From Sphingobacterium sp. ML3W (GTDB taxonomy: Bacteria > Bacteroidota > Bacteroidia > Sphingobacteriales > Sphingobacteriaceae), in the NCBI RefSeq assembly GCF_029542085.1, contig NZ_CP107036.1, positions 4,588,001-4,652,000 of the forward strand: a stretch of DNA of 64,000 nucleotides, in the 5' to 3' direction. Within the stretch, counting starts at the first letter, position 1, and the number at the start of each line of letters is the position of its first letter. The translations under genes and the position numbers were made by a program. Below, piece by piece: positions 43,988-53,403 of this stretch. Below the pieces are notes generated by a model. That model did not search any database. It was not told the origin of the DNA and saw only the letters and a list, made by a program, of their open reading frames with translations.

Positions 43988-45178
43988 TTATTTAATTACA
44001 CCTAATTCTTTACCTACTTTAGTAAAGGCGGCGATAGCTTTATCCAAGTGTGCAAGCTCATGTCCTGCTGAAATTTGAACACGAATACGAGCTTTTCCCT
44101 GAGGTACAACAGGATAGTAGAAACCGATCACATAAATACCTTCGTCCAACATCTTAGCAGCAAAAGCTTGTGCAAGTTTCGCGTCGTAAAGCATCACAGG
44201 TACGATTGGGTGGAAACCCGGTTTGATATCAAATCCTGCTTCCGTCATTTTTTCACGGAAATATTTGGTGTTGGATTCAAGCTTATCACGCAAAGCGGTC
44301 GTCTCACTCAGCATATCCAATACCCCAACAGAAGCGCCTGCAATTGCTGGTGCCAATGTATTTGAAAATAAATAAGGGCGTGAGCGCTGACGTAACAAAT
44401 CAATGATCTCTTTTTTACCTGACGTGAAGCCACCAGAAGCTCCACCAAGGGCTTTACCAAGTGTTCCTGTAATGATATCTACACGATCAATCACATTGAA
44501 AAGTTCATGCGTACCGCGGCCTGTGGCACCAATGAAACCTGTACAATGCGATTCATCGATCATCACCAAAGCTTGATATTTGTCCGCAAGATCACAGATC
44601 TTGTCCAATGGCGCTACTGATCCGTCCATAGAGAATGCGCCATCGGTAACGATGATTTTGTGTCTTGCGCCCGATGCTGCCTGCAACTGTGCTTCTAAAT
44701 CTGTCATATCCGCATTCTTATAACGGAAACGCTGCGCTTTACACAAACGTACGCCATCAATGATCGAAGCGTGGTTCAATTCATCGGAAATAATTGCGTC
44801 CTCAGCACCAAACAATGGTTCGAAAACACCGCCATTCGCATCGAATGCTGCCGCATATAAAATCGTATCTTCTGTTCCTAAGAACTGGGAAATCTTTGCT
44901 TCTAATTCTTTATGTACATCTTGTGTACCACAGATAAAACGTACAGAAGACATGCCATAACCATGCGTATCAATGGCTTGCTTTGCCGCTTCGATAACCT
45001 TCGGGTGAGAAGATAGTCCCAAGTAGTTGTTTGCACAAAAATTGATGACTTCCTGTCCTGTGCTCACTTTAATATCTGCTCCTTGAGGGGTAACAATCAC
45101 CCGCTCTTGCTTATACAATCCCGCTTCTTTGATTGCTTCCAATTCCTTTTGTAAAACTGGTTGTAATGTATTGTACAT
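43988..45178 (-). CDS. kbl: Glycine C-acetyltransferase (2-amino-3-ketobutyrate CoA ligase)
   Basis: A 396-residue PLP enzyme of the alpha-oxoamine synthase family. It has FCANNYLGLSSHPKVIEAA near the N-terminus, FDANGGVFEPLF, SELNHASIIDGVRL, ESHCTGFIGATGRGTHE and the PLP lysine in TGTLGKALGGASGG. Sequence details fit Kbl better than BioF, HemA or serine palmitoyltransferase. It converts 2-amino-3-ketobutyrate plus CoA to glycine and acetyl-CoA in threonine breakdown. A threonine dehydrogenase gene is not in the window. TAATATTG, one mismatch from the -7 consensus, lies 23-30 bases upstream. Confidence 0.93.
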   Translation of the reverse strand: MYNTLQPVLQKELEAIKEAGLYKQERVIVTPQGADIKVSTGQEVINFCANNYLGLSSHPKVIEAAKQAIDTHGYGMSSVRFICGTQDVHKELEAKISQFLGTEDTILYAAAFDANGGVFEPLFGAEDAIISDELNHASIIDGVRLCKAQRFRYKNADMTDLEAQLQAASGARHKIIVTDGAFSMDGSVAPLDKICDLADKYQALVMIDESHCTGFIGATGRGTHELFNVIDRVDIITGTLGKALGGASGGFTSGKKEIIDLLRQRSRPYLFSNTLAPAIAGASVGVLDMLSETTALRDKLESNTKYFREKMTEAGFDIKPGFHPIVPVMLYDAKLAQAFAAKMLDEGIYVIGFYYPVVPQGKARIRVQISAGHELAHLDKAIAAFTKVGKELGVIK

Positions 45179-45454
45179 AATTCGAATTTATTTTTTTATA
45201 CAATATTACAGTTTTTCTTTGGTGGAAACAGCCTGTTTATTGAGAATTCACCTCAAATCAATGTTTTGATAACATTAAACCGTTTGCACAAATTTATACC
45301 GCCCTTTCATTTACTTCCTTTTGCAACGAATAACGGTATCATCATGGCATAGATCACAGGCAAGCGACTTCGGATCACTGGCAGCATGACAGCGAAGTAT
45401 TAAATGTAGCAACTGATAGCGATCAACAATGTATTAATTTAATACAGATTTGGT
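45179..45454. other. Intergenic region between kbl and the ABC permease gene
   Basis: A 276-base gap. Beyond the possible kbl promoter near 45201-45208, nothing recognisable was seen. Confidence 0.4.
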
Positions 45455-46702
45455 TTATTCATAACGCAGCGCATCCACGGGATCCAATTTTGAAGCTTTG
45501 GATGCCGGATAATAACCGGATAGCATCCCCACAAGACCACAGACAGCAAATCCAAGAATAATAGCTGTCCAAGGAATAATAAAGGATGTTCCTAATTGCA
45601 GAGCCAATAAATTACCGATCAGGATGCCAATAAATATACCCGCGACACCACCCATCATACAGATGACAATGGCTTCCATCAAAAATTGCTTGCGGATCAC
45701 ACTTGGAGTAGCCCCTATTGCCTTCCGAATACCTATCTCCCGTGTCCGTTCAGTAACAGACACCAACATGATATTCATTAATCCGATGGATGCACCTACA
45801 AGGGTAATAAAAGCAATCACGACTGCTCCTAGGGTCACCATCGCCATATTCTGCATGAGCATTTGTGCTACAGCGTCGGATTTGGTAATCTCAAAATCAT
45901 TGGTTTGTCTTGCAGATAGACCGCGAATATTCCGAAATACGATGGAAGCTTCTCCAATTGCAGCTTCTAATCGCATGGGATCATTAGAAGAAACTGTGAT
46001 CACATAGGATGGCTCCACAACCTGCATGACAGATCTTGCTTTCACCAAAGGGATAAAACAGGCTCTATCGCCCCCCATACCTGCAGAAGACCCCTTGCTT
46101 TTCAGTACGCCTATCACCTGATAACGAATATTATTGACTGTGATATATTGTCCTATTGGATCAAGGATTTCACTAAAAAGCATTTTACTAACTTCACTAC
46201 CAATAATAATCACAGCTCCACCGGTCTCCACATCCCGAACAGAGAAATTACGTCCCTCACTGACAACATATCCTGAGGTTTGAAGATAATTTTCATCTGT
46301 CCCTATGAGTCCAATATTGGGATTGGTTTTTTTGGATTGAAATTTTACTGTCGAATTCCAGGTCACATTGGCGCTGATGGAGGTCGTTGCATTAAAATGA
46401 AAATTCTGTCTGAAACGGGCCGCTTGGGCATAAGTGATATTTGCGAAGACCTTAGATCGCGTTCCACCGGTACCAATCTGCACATTGATCCCTCTATTCC
46501 GAATATTGAATGAGTTGGAACCCATGGAGGAAAAAGAATCCGTAAGGGAATTTTTCATGGCATCGATAGATGTCAATACGCCAATCAGGGCCATCATCCC
46601 TATGGCTATAATCAGCGCTGTTAAAAATGTCCGAAGTTTATTACCTACAATAGATTGCAGCGCAAGTTTTACGTTCTCAACATAAGACATTTTTACGGAC
46701 AT
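45455..46702 (-). CDS. MacB/FtsX-type ABC transporter permease
   Basis: A 415-residue inner-membrane protein of the MacB permease fold: one N-terminal helix (LRTFLTALIIAIGMMALIGVLTSI, about 23-46), a large periplasmic MacB_PCD domain (about 50-285), then three C-terminal helices of the FtsX domain (IAFITLVGASIGLMNIMLVSVTERTREIGIRKAIGAT..., about 290-400). Such permeases pair with an ATPase and handle lipoproteins, peptides or macrolides. No ATPase gene is adjacent, so the partner is encoded elsewhere. ATG 46690 is an alternative start. The DUF2147 gene upstream is separated by a terminator. Confidence 0.9.
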   Translation of the reverse strand: MSVKMSYVENVKLALQSIVGNKLRTFLTALIIAIGMMALIGVLTSIDAMKNSLTDSFSSMGSNSFNIRNRGINVQIGTGGTRSKVFANITYAQAARFRQNFHFNATTSISANVTWNSTVKFQSKKTNPNIGLIGTDENYLQTSGYVVSEGRNFSVRDVETGGAVIIIGSEVSKMLFSEILDPIGQYITVNNIRYQVIGVLKSKGSSAGMGGDRACFIPLVKARSVMQVVEPSYVITVSSNDPMRLEAAIGEASIVFRNIRGLSARQTNDFEITKSDAVAQMLMQNMAMVTLGAVVIAFITLVGASIGLMNIMLVSVTERTREIGIRKAIGATPSVIRKQFLMEAIVICMMGGVAGIFIGILIGNLLALQLGTSFIIPWTAIILGFAVCGLVGMLSGYYPASKASKLDPVDALRYE

Positions 46703-46755
46703 ACAGCGATTATTATAATTTGCAGATGAAAATACTGTTATTCCTCCACAAAACC

Positions 46756-46794
46756 AAAAGGCAATTTATTCTAATGAAATAAATTGCCTTTTTT
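46756..46794. terminator. Terminator downstream of the DUF2147 gene
   Basis: AAAAGGCAATTTATT (46756-46770) pairs with AATAAATTGCCTTTT (46778-46792), a 15-base perfect stem with a seven-base loop and T-rich flanks on both strands. Confidence 0.85.
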
Positions 46795-46853
46795 ATACCA
46801 AATCATTGCCATCAAGAAGGTCGATTTTGATTTGCTATAGTTCTTCAATACAA

Positions 46854-47279
46854 TTAGTTGATCCTTTTCCAGGTTTCGGTCCTACCCAATAAACTGACGC
46901 CGACATAGCCACGTATATCAAGTTTATCACCTTTTAAAGTCATTTTACAGCTATAGGTCTTTCCTGTTTTTGGATCATAGATTTTTCCATCCTCATAGCT
47001 ATTCCCGTCTTTTGTAAAATTGGTCAGGATCTCCAATCCCTGAACCGCCCTATCCTGAAGCGCTTTGTCGGGATTTTTCACATCTTTTTTAGGCTGTCTG
47101 GATTCATTGTTCGGAAATTTAAGCCAATACAGTTTACCGAAAAATTTGTCTCCTTTTTTATAAATCTCCACACGTCCCTCTCCACTTGGGTTTTCCCATT
47201 TTCCGATGATCGGATCTGTTTGTGCAAACAATGTTACTGTAGCAAGTAACATGATGAATGACATCATAATTTTCTTCAT
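46854..47279 (-). CDS. DUF2147 family secreted protein
   Basis: A 141-residue protein with a signal peptide (MKKIMMSFIMLLATVTLFAQ). The mature part DPIIGKWENPSGEGRVEIYKKGDKFFGKLYWLKFPN, followed by LQDRAVQGLEILTNF, GKIYDPKTGKTYSCKMTL and LDIRGYVGVSLLGRTETWKR, fits the DUF2147 beta-barrel (lipocalin-like) family. The function is not established. It has its own terminator and is separate from the permease gene. Confidence 0.9.
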   Translation of the reverse strand: MKKIMMSFIMLLATVTLFAQTDPIIGKWENPSGEGRVEIYKKGDKFFGKLYWLKFPNNESRQPKKDVKNPDKALQDRAVQGLEILTNFTKDGNSYEDGKIYDPKTGKTYSCKMTLKGDKLDIRGYVGVSLLGRTETWKRIN

Positions 47280-47745
47280 TGGTCTACTATTTATAAGTTA
47301 TTACTAAAAAACGATCGCTGATATCTAATCTATTAATATGAATAAATATACAAAATATTTACTATGCTTGCATATATTTATTTCTCGTGATTCCAATTTA
47401 TTTAAATAGACACAAAGATTCATTTTTGGTTTAACGATGCCCCCTATTTGCCAAGTCCCATTAAGTCTTATTTGGCACTTATTCGACCCTGTGCGACCTT
47501 TGATCTGTCCATAATTTCTAAATCTTATATCCTTTTTCGATCGCTTCGCTATAGATCACTTAAAAAATCAATAGCGGATTAGTCGCAGACTTCCGAACAA
47601 AGTCTGAGCAGATCCGGACAAAGTATGAGAAAAGGGCCAACGAAACAACAGTTCATCAGTATATGCACATTAAATTTTGGCATCGCGTTTGCACGATAGT
47701 TTTTATATTATTACTTTATTCACTGTTTATAAATTAGCGCATATT
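47280..47745. other. Intergenic region with short direct repeats
   Basis: A 466-base gap between divergent genes. It has two imperfect 21-base direct repeats (47592-47612 and 47613-47633, core TCCG-ACAAAGT-TGAG). A 23-codon frame (47338-47409) has no supporting evidence and is left out as a gene. Possible promoter pieces for the rightward gene lie near 47674-47710 but are not clear. Confidence 0.4.
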
Positions 47746-48087
47746 ATGAAATTTATTATTAGTCTTTTACTCACCGGAGTTGTTGTCGCAATCGCTTGCT
47801 GGCTTATACCCGGTGCAAAAGTTGCTGGTTTTGGCTGGGCTATTGTCACAGGACTGGTTATCGGGTTTGTCAATGCTACCGTAGGTTCTATTTTGAGGCT
47901 GTTTACCTTCCCTTTGAACTGGCTTACACTGGGTCTAATTTCCTTTATTATCACTGTTTTGATGGTCTTGCTTTCAGACTCACTCCTTGGAGACAAATTT
48001 AATGTAGATGGGTTTTGGACCGCGGCGTTATTTGCTATCGTTGTCGCAATATTAGAAATGATCATCGGAAGCACTTCAAAAGACTAA
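47746..48087 (+). CDS. Small four-helix membrane protein (phage-holin-4-like family)
   Basis: A 113-residue protein with four predicted membrane helices: FIISLLLTGVVVAIACWLIPGAKV, FGWAIVTGLVIGFVNATVGSIL, LNWLTLGLISFIITVLMVLLSD and FWTAALFAIVVAILEMIIG. The helix pattern and the motif IPG then GFxNATxGxILRLFTFPLNWLTLGL fit the chromosomal 'phage holin family/PF04020' proteins, which are not phage genes in this context. Function unknown. The frame extends 23 codons upstream to a TTG; ATG 47746 (MKFIISLLL) is chosen because the region before it lacks coding character. A terminator follows. Confidence 0.82.
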   Translation: MKFIISLLLTGVVVAIACWLIPGAKVAGFGWAIVTGLVIGFVNATVGSILRLFTFPLNWLTLGLISFIITVLMVLLSDSLLGDKFNVDGFWTAALFAIVVAILEMIIGSTSKD

Positions 48088-48109
48088 AATTATATTTATT
48101 GAATGATAA

Positions 48110-48145
48110 AAAGGCTGTTTTTCAAATAGAAAAACAGCCTTTTCT
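48110..48145 (+). terminator. Terminator after the small membrane protein gene
   Basis: AAGGCTGTTTTTC (48111-48123), a five-base loop, GAAAAACAGCCTT (48129-48141), then T residues. Confidence 0.88.
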
Positions 48146-48281
48146 ATTTCAGCATGACGAATAACTTACGGATGGTACGTCTACTTTGAAAACCCGCTTA
48201 TCCGCCATTTTTATTGGACCTTCGCTCGCTTTTTAAGCTTAAAATAGCTAAATTTATATTATTTAATAGACCCCTCGATAT

Positions 48282-50177
48282 ATGTGCGAACACAATCACG
48301 AGCATAGCCATACAGAAAAAGATACACCTTGGTGGATTTCACAACGCAAACTCCTTATTGCTCTCATCATATTGATCACACTGTTGATTCTCAAGTACGC
48401 ATTTAAGATCACGCTTCCGTTTTACGCGTCACTCCTTCTAAATGGTATTGCTTACTTATTGGCAGGCATTCCGGTTCTCCAGATGGCTTTTCGAAAGGCA
48501 AAGCGTGGCGATTTCTTCAACGAGTTTTTTCTAATGAGTATTGCAACCCTGGGCGCATTTGCAATACGGGAATTTGAAGAAGGCGTAGCTGTAATGGTAT
48601 TTTATCAGATTGGCGAATGGTTTCAGGATACCGCCGTGGACAACGCAAAAAAATCCATTAAATCACTATTGGATATACGTCCGGACAAAGTCACTGTCTT
48701 ACGAAATGAAAAACAAGTGGACGTCAACCCCAAGACGGTTGAAATCGGCGAAATTATTCTCGTCAAAGCTGGCGAAAAAGTGGCGTTGGATGGTAAACTG
48801 ATCAATGAACGGGCGGCATTCAATACCGCAGCGCTAACCGGAGAAAGCAAACCGGACACCAAATATAAGGGTGACACCGTCTTTGCAGGTATGATAAATC
48901 TAGAAACAGTTGCTGAAATCACTGTAGGCAGCTCGTTTCAGGATAGCAAATTGAGCAAGATATTGGAGATGGTGCAAGATGCGACAGCGCGCAAATCTAA
49001 AACACAGCTCTTTATCTCAAAATTTGCAAAAATCTACGTCCCTATTATCTTTGCGCTGGCACTTCTGGTACTTATCGTCCCTATATTCCTTGTCAGTGAT
49101 TATAGCTTCAGAGACTGGTTTTACCGCAGTTTGGTCTTTTTGGTTATCAGTTGTCCTTGTGCACTAGTGGTCTCTATACCCTTGGGTTATTTCGGCGGAA
49201 TAGGACTGGCCTCCAGAAATGGAATATTATTCAAAGGCGGCAATTTCCTGGATGCCATCACTGCAGTTGATACTATTGTTATGGATAAAACAGGCACCCT
49301 CACCGAAGGTGTTTTTGAAGTAAAAGAGGTCCACGCTGTCAATGGGCAAACCACAACATTACTAGATTATGCCAAGGCCATTGAATCGAACTCTACCCAT
49401 CCAATCGCGAAGGCAATAGCGAGCTACCATCCGGGAGACAACTCATTCATTACAGAAAGAATTGAGGAAATCGCGGGCTATGGACTCAAAGCAACGATCA
49501 ACAATAAGCTTGTCCTCGCGGGCAATAGTAAATTGCTGGATAAGTTCGGCATTCGCTATCCGGAAGAAATAAAGCAAATTGTCTATTCCATTGTATTGAT
49601 TGCCATAGACAATCAATATGCAGGCTACATTACCGTTGCAGATCGAAATAAGCCTGATGCAAAAGAGGTTATTTCGGCTATGCGGGCACGAGGCTTATAC
49701 ACGGTCATGTTGTCCGGTGATAAGAAGGCAGTAGTAGACGAGGTCGCAAGGGAACTTGGCGTTGACAAAGCTTACGGTGACCTTTTGCCTGAAGATAAAG
49801 TAAGTCATGTGAAGGGACTGATCGACGAAGGACGAAATGTCGCTTTTGCTGGAGATGGCGTCAATGATGCTCCCGTGGTCGCCTTAGCTCAAGTAGGTAT
49901 AGCAATGGGTGGATTAGGGGCCGATGCAACCATTGAAACGGCAGATGTTGTGATCCAGAATGATGAACCACATAAAATTTTATCCGCAATCAAAATTGGT
50001 AAAATTACCCGCAATATCGTTTGGCAGAATGTCATCCTAGCGATGGGCATAAAGATTATTGTCTTAATCTTGGGTGCCGGAGGAGTTGCAACACTCTGGG
50101 AGGCTGTTATCGCCGATGTTGGGGTAGCGCTCCTGGCGATTCTAAATGCCATCCGTATACAAAATAAAACTGTATAA
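48282..50177 (+). CDS. Zn/Cd/Pb-type P1B heavy-metal-exporting ATPase
   Basis: A 631-residue P1B ATPase. A short His-rich N-terminus (HNHEHSH) takes the place of the usual heavy-metal-binding domain. The membrane metal motif is CPC (Cys291-Pro-Cys293) in ISCPCALV, the phosphorylated Asp335 lies in DKTGTLTEG, the HP motif is THPIAKAI, the nucleotide hinge is GDGVNDAP, and TGES sits in the actuator domain (AALTGESKPD). CPC with a late single helix (DVGVALLAILNAIR) supports Zn/Cd/Pb over Cu. It pumps metal out of the cytosol. No regulator gene is adjacent. It ends before a very strong terminator. Confidence 0.93.
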   Translation: MCEHNHEHSHTEKDTPWWISQRKLLIALIILITLLILKYAFKITLPFYASLLLNGIAYLLAGIPVLQMAFRKAKRGDFFNEFFLMSIATLGAFAIREFEEGVAVMVFYQIGEWFQDTAVDNAKKSIKSLLDIRPDKVTVLRNEKQVDVNPKTVEIGEIILVKAGEKVALDGKLINERAAFNTAALTGESKPDTKYKGDTVFAGMINLETVAEITVGSSFQDSKLSKILEMVQDATARKSKTQLFISKFAKIYVPIIFALALLVLIVPIFLVSDYSFRDWFYRSLVFLVISCPCALVVSIPLGYFGGIGLASRNGILFKGGNFLDAITAVDTIVMDKTGTLTEGVFEVKEVHAVNGQTTTLLDYAKAIESNSTHPIAKAIASYHPGDNSFITERIEEIAGYGLKATINNKLVLAGNSKLLDKFGIRYPEEIKQIVYSIVLIAIDNQYAGYITVADRNKPDAKEVISAMRARGLYTVMLSGDKKAVVDEVARELGVDKAYGDLLPEDKVSHVKGLIDEGRNVAFAGDGVNDAPVVALAQVGIAMGGLGADATIETADVVIQNDEPHKILSAIKIGKITRNIVWQNVILAMGIKIIVLILGAGGVATLWEAVIADVGVALLAILNAIRIQNKTV

Positions 50178-50214
50178 GCTAATTCGCTAGCGGAAGAAAA
50201 CTGTACAAAATCGG

Positions 50215-50262
50215 TATAACATAAGCGGCTGACTTTTTCCAAAGTCAGCCGCTTATGTTATA
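50215..50262. terminator. Perfect 22-bp-stem bidirectional terminator
   Basis: Arms 50215-50236 and 50241-50262 are exactly complementary over 22 bases with a TTCC loop. The inner part of the stem is AGCGGCTGACTTT and its complement. It separates the convergent metal ATPase and pgi genes. Confidence 0.88.
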
Positions 50263-50306
50263 CAGTGGTATCAGTATTCCTGAATGCCATGTACTTTTCG
50301 CTCATC

Positions 50307-51956
50307 TTAATCACGCCAGGATTTATAAGTATTGATCAACCCATTGGTGGAAGAATCATGACTAGTGATGGGATTATTATCACCTAATTCAGGTAGAATC
50401 TTATTAGCTAACTGTTTACCCAGCTCGACACCCCATTGGTCAAAACTGTAGATATTCCAGATCACACCTTGCACAAAAATCTTGTGTTCATACAGAGCAA
50501 TGAGTCTACCCAGTGTACGTGGCGTCATTTTTTTCAATAAAATAGAGTTTGTTGGCCGATTACCCTCAAATACTTTATACGTTTTCAATTCCGCCACCTC
50601 TTCATTCGATTTACCCGCTTTTTGTAATTCGGCAACAACCTCTTCCTCCGTTTTACCATTCATTAGTGCCTCTGTCTGTGCAAAGAAATTAGACAATAAA
50701 AGCTGATGATGATTGCCTATCGGATTAAGGCTATTCGCCGGTGCAATAAAATCGCATGGTATCAATTTTGTTCCCTGATGGATCAGCTGGTAAAAAGCAT
50801 GTTGTCCGTTTGTTCCAGGTTCACCCCAGATGATCGGTCCTGTCTGGTAGTCTACACGCTCACCATTCCGGTCTATATATTTTCCGTTGCTCTCCATATC
50901 CCCTTGTTGGAAATAGGCCGCGAAACGGTGCAAGTATTGATCATAAGGAAGAATGGCATGGCTTTCGGCTTCAAAGAAATTATTATACCATATACCAAGC
51001 AAAGCCAATATCACCGGAATATTTTCCTCCAAGGCGCTGGTTCTGAAATGCTCATCAGCATCGTATGCACCTTTTAGGAGTTCCTCAAAATTATCAAAAC
51101 CAATAGCTAGGCTAATGGACAGTCCGATTGCAGACCATAGGGAATAACGTCCGCCAACCCAATCCCAAAATTCGAACATATTTTGTGGGTCTATTCCAAA
51201 AGCCTTTACTGCATCCGTATTGGTGCTCAACGCCGCAAAGTGTTTAGCAACATCCTGCTCGCTTGCGCCCTTACTTAGAAACCAATCTTTGGCTGTATGC
51301 GCATTGGCCATGGTCTCCTGTGTTGTGAAGGTTTTGGACGCAATCAGGAACAATGTTGTTTCGGGGTTTACTCCCTTTAGCGTTTCAGCGATATGTGTAC
51401 CGTCTACATTAGAGACAAAATGTACATTCAGCCTGCTCTTGTAAGCTTTTAAGGCTTCGGTGACCATTACTGGTCCCAAATCAGAACCACCGATACCAAT
51501 ATTAACAACATCAGTGATCTCCTTGTCTGTATATCCTTTCCATTCTCCGGAGAGAATTTGCTCTGTGAACGTTTTCACATGTGCCAACACACTTTTAACA
51601 GCAGGCATCACATCCTTTCCATCGACAAAAACAGGCCGATCGGATTGATTTCTCAATGCGGTGTGCAAAACGGGTCTATTTTCGGTCACATTGATCCGCT
51701 CACCCGCAAACATAGCCGCTATCGCTTCGGAGAGCTGACACTCTTTTGCTAACTGGATCAACAGTGCCATTGTCTCTTCGTTTACGCGATTTTTAGAATA
51801 ATCTAAAAGAATATCCTCAAAAAGGATCGAAAACTTCTCAAATCGCTGTGGGTCTGCCACGAAAAGCTCACGGAGATCCTGCTGATTGATATCAATATAA
51901 TGATCTACCAAATATTGGTAGGCTTTGGTTGTTGTAAAATTAATTTTTGGAAACAT
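50307..51956 (-). CDS. pgi: Glucose-6-phosphate isomerase
   Basis: A 549-residue enzyme of the long PGI family that interconverts glucose-6-phosphate and fructose-6-phosphate. Both signatures are present: the region DVVNIGIGGSDLGPVMVTEAL with the phosphate-binding S/T loop, VGGRYSLWSAIGLSISLAIG, FIAPANSLNPIG and the C-terminal GVIWNIYSFDQWGVELGKQLA. The catalytic Glu lies in GEPGTNGQHAFYQLIHQGTKLIP. It ends 45 bases from the strong terminator. A clear -7 promoter match upstream was not found. Confidence 0.97.
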   Translation of the reverse strand: MFPKINFTTTKAYQYLVDHYIDINQQDLRELFVADPQRFEKFSILFEDILLDYSKNRVNEETMALLIQLAKECQLSEAIAAMFAGERINVTENRPVLHTALRNQSDRPVFVDGKDVMPAVKSVLAHVKTFTEQILSGEWKGYTDKEITDVVNIGIGGSDLGPVMVTEALKAYKSRLNVHFVSNVDGTHIAETLKGVNPETTLFLIASKTFTTQETMANAHTAKDWFLSKGASEQDVAKHFAALSTNTDAVKAFGIDPQNMFEFWDWVGGRYSLWSAIGLSISLAIGFDNFEELLKGAYDADEHFRTSALEENIPVILALLGIWYNNFFEAESHAILPYDQYLHRFAAYFQQGDMESNGKYIDRNGERVDYQTGPIIWGEPGTNGQHAFYQLIHQGTKLIPCDFIAPANSLNPIGNHHQLLLSNFFAQTEALMNGKTEEEVVAELQKAGKSNEEVAELKTYKVFEGNRPTNSILLKKMTPRTLGRLIALYEHKIFVQGVIWNIYSFDQWGVELGKQLANKILPELGDNNPITSHDSSTNGLINTYKSWRD

Positions 51957-52293
51957 ACTGTTTTTGTTGAAATTATTTGTTTTAAACCGCTAATAAGAAC
52001 CTTCCATATTTTTTCATTACACCTGACACAGATCGCAAAATGAAGGTTTATGCTGTTGATGATATCAAAACTAAAAAAAAAAGGTCAATTATTAGTATTG
52101 AGTAATCAGTATTGCGTATTTAGCGTCCTTTAGGATCTGCTTACTGTATCCTTTTTCGACTCGCCCGACCAGCCTTGATCTCTATGTCTTCTCGTATGCT
52201 TCTATAAGGTAAGCTGAACAACTTATTTGGCTAGCGTCTTCTATTTAGATGTAACATCGGTTTTATTGATTAAAAATATCTACATTAGCAGAT
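51957..52293. other. Intergenic region between pgi and prfB
   Basis: A 337-base gap between divergent genes. AGTATTG-type short repeats lie at 52089-52122. A TACATTAG (52280-52287), one mismatch from the -7 consensus, is very close to the prfB ATG. No gene was seen. Confidence 0.4.
52089..52122. repeat. AGTATTG-type short repeat
   Basis: ATTAGTATTGAGTAATCAG followed by TATTGCGTATTTAG. It resembles the runs at 11854-11890, 15091-15125 and 31331-31375. Confidence 0.45.
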
Positions 52294-53377
52294 ATGACAA
52301 AAGAACAAATTCAAGACTTGAGGGATCGTGTTACTTCCCTGAGGAGGCATCTTTGACATCGATGTCCGTAAAGAAGAAATAGAAAGAGATCAAGCCATCA
52401 CAATGGAAGCAACCTTCTGGGATGACTCCAAAGCGGCAGAGAAGATACTTTTGGCCATCAAAAACCAGAAAGTATGGACAGATCATTTTGATGAAGTTGC
52501 CTCCGCTGTTGAAGACACCTATGTAATGTACGAGTTTTTTCAATCTGGAGACGCAACTGACAAAGAACTGGACGACCAGTATAGACTTGCATTGGAACAG
52601 GTCGAAGAACTGGAGTTCAAAAATATGCTCAGTGCAGAAGAGGATCAGCTGGATGCAATCTTACAGATCACCGCGGGAGCCGGTGGTACGGAGAGTTGTG
52701 ACTGGGCAGCCATGTTGATGCGGATGTATATCATGTGGGGGGAGAAAAATGGCTATAAAGTCACGGAACAGGATTCTCAGGAAGGGGATGTTGCCGGAAT
52801 TAAAAGTGTAACTCTTCAACTATCTGGAGACTTTGCATATGGCTACCTTAAAGGTGAAAACGGAGTACATCGACTGGTTCGTATATCGCCGTTTGACTCG
52901 AATGCAAAACGACATACCTCATTTGCCTCGGTTTATGTATACCCCCTGATTGATGATAATATTGAAATAGACGTCAAAGATTCAGAAATCGAATGGGATA
53001 CCTTCCGTTCAGGAGGTGCTGGTGGTCAAAATGTAAACAAAGTAGAAACAGCTGTACGGCTCCACCATAAACCCACAGGTATTATTATCAAAAATCAGGA
53101 GACGAGATCGCAATTGCAAAATAAGGAAAATGCGTTACGCCTATTGAAATCACAATTGTATGAGATTGAAATGCGCAAACGGCAAGAAGCCTCCGCTGCG
53201 ATCGAAGGAAATAAAAAGAAAATCGAATGGGGATCCCAAATTCGTAACTATGTTCTACATCCTTATAAATTGGTCAAGGACCTACGCACAAATTACGAAA
53301 CATCAAATACCCAAGCGGTATTGGATGGAGACCTAAATGATTTCTTAAAAAATTATTTGATGGAATTTGGCGGTTAA
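52294..53377 (+). CDS. prfB: Peptide chain release factor 2 with programmed +1 frameshift
   Basis: RF2 is encoded in two frames. A first frame of 20 codons starts at ATG 52294 and ends with CTT-TGA (52351-52356). A +1 shift at CTTTGAC lets decoding go on from GAC (52355), continuing in the frame with ATG 52403 to 53377, total about 360 residues. The internal Shine-Dalgarno-like AGGAGG lies 3 bases before CTT, as in the classical autoregulatory site. The body carries the anticodon-like SPF (in RISPFDSNAKRHTS) and the GGQ motif in RSGGAGGQNVNKVETAV. The protein releases peptides at UGA and UAA. Annotating from ATG 52403 alone would drop the N-terminus. Confidence 0.97.
52342..52357 (+). promoter_or_regulatory. 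prfB +1 frameshift site
   Basis: AGGAGG-CAT-CTT-TGA-C: internal Shine-Dalgarno-like stretch, slippery CTT, in-frame UGA stop, then C. Low RF2 slows termination at UGA and raises frameshifting, giving feedback control of RF2. Confidence 0.95.
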
Positions 53378-53403
53378 TCTATCGCGAAAAATCTACAAAA
53401 TCG

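Noticed and set aside
45455..46702. Idea that the MacB-like permease and the DUF2147 gene form an operon
   Set aside because: A 15-base perfect stem with T-rich flanks (46756-46794) lies between them and the gap is about 150 bases.
47338..47409. 23-codon ATG frame in the gap left of the small membrane protein gene
   Set aside because: AT-rich random sequence gives such frames often. No ribosome binding site, promoter or conserved context supports it.
47746..48087. Reading the holin-like gene as evidence of a prophage
   Set aside because: It is a lone four-helix protein of a family widespread on chromosomes. There is no lysin, integrase, capsid or other phage gene near it.
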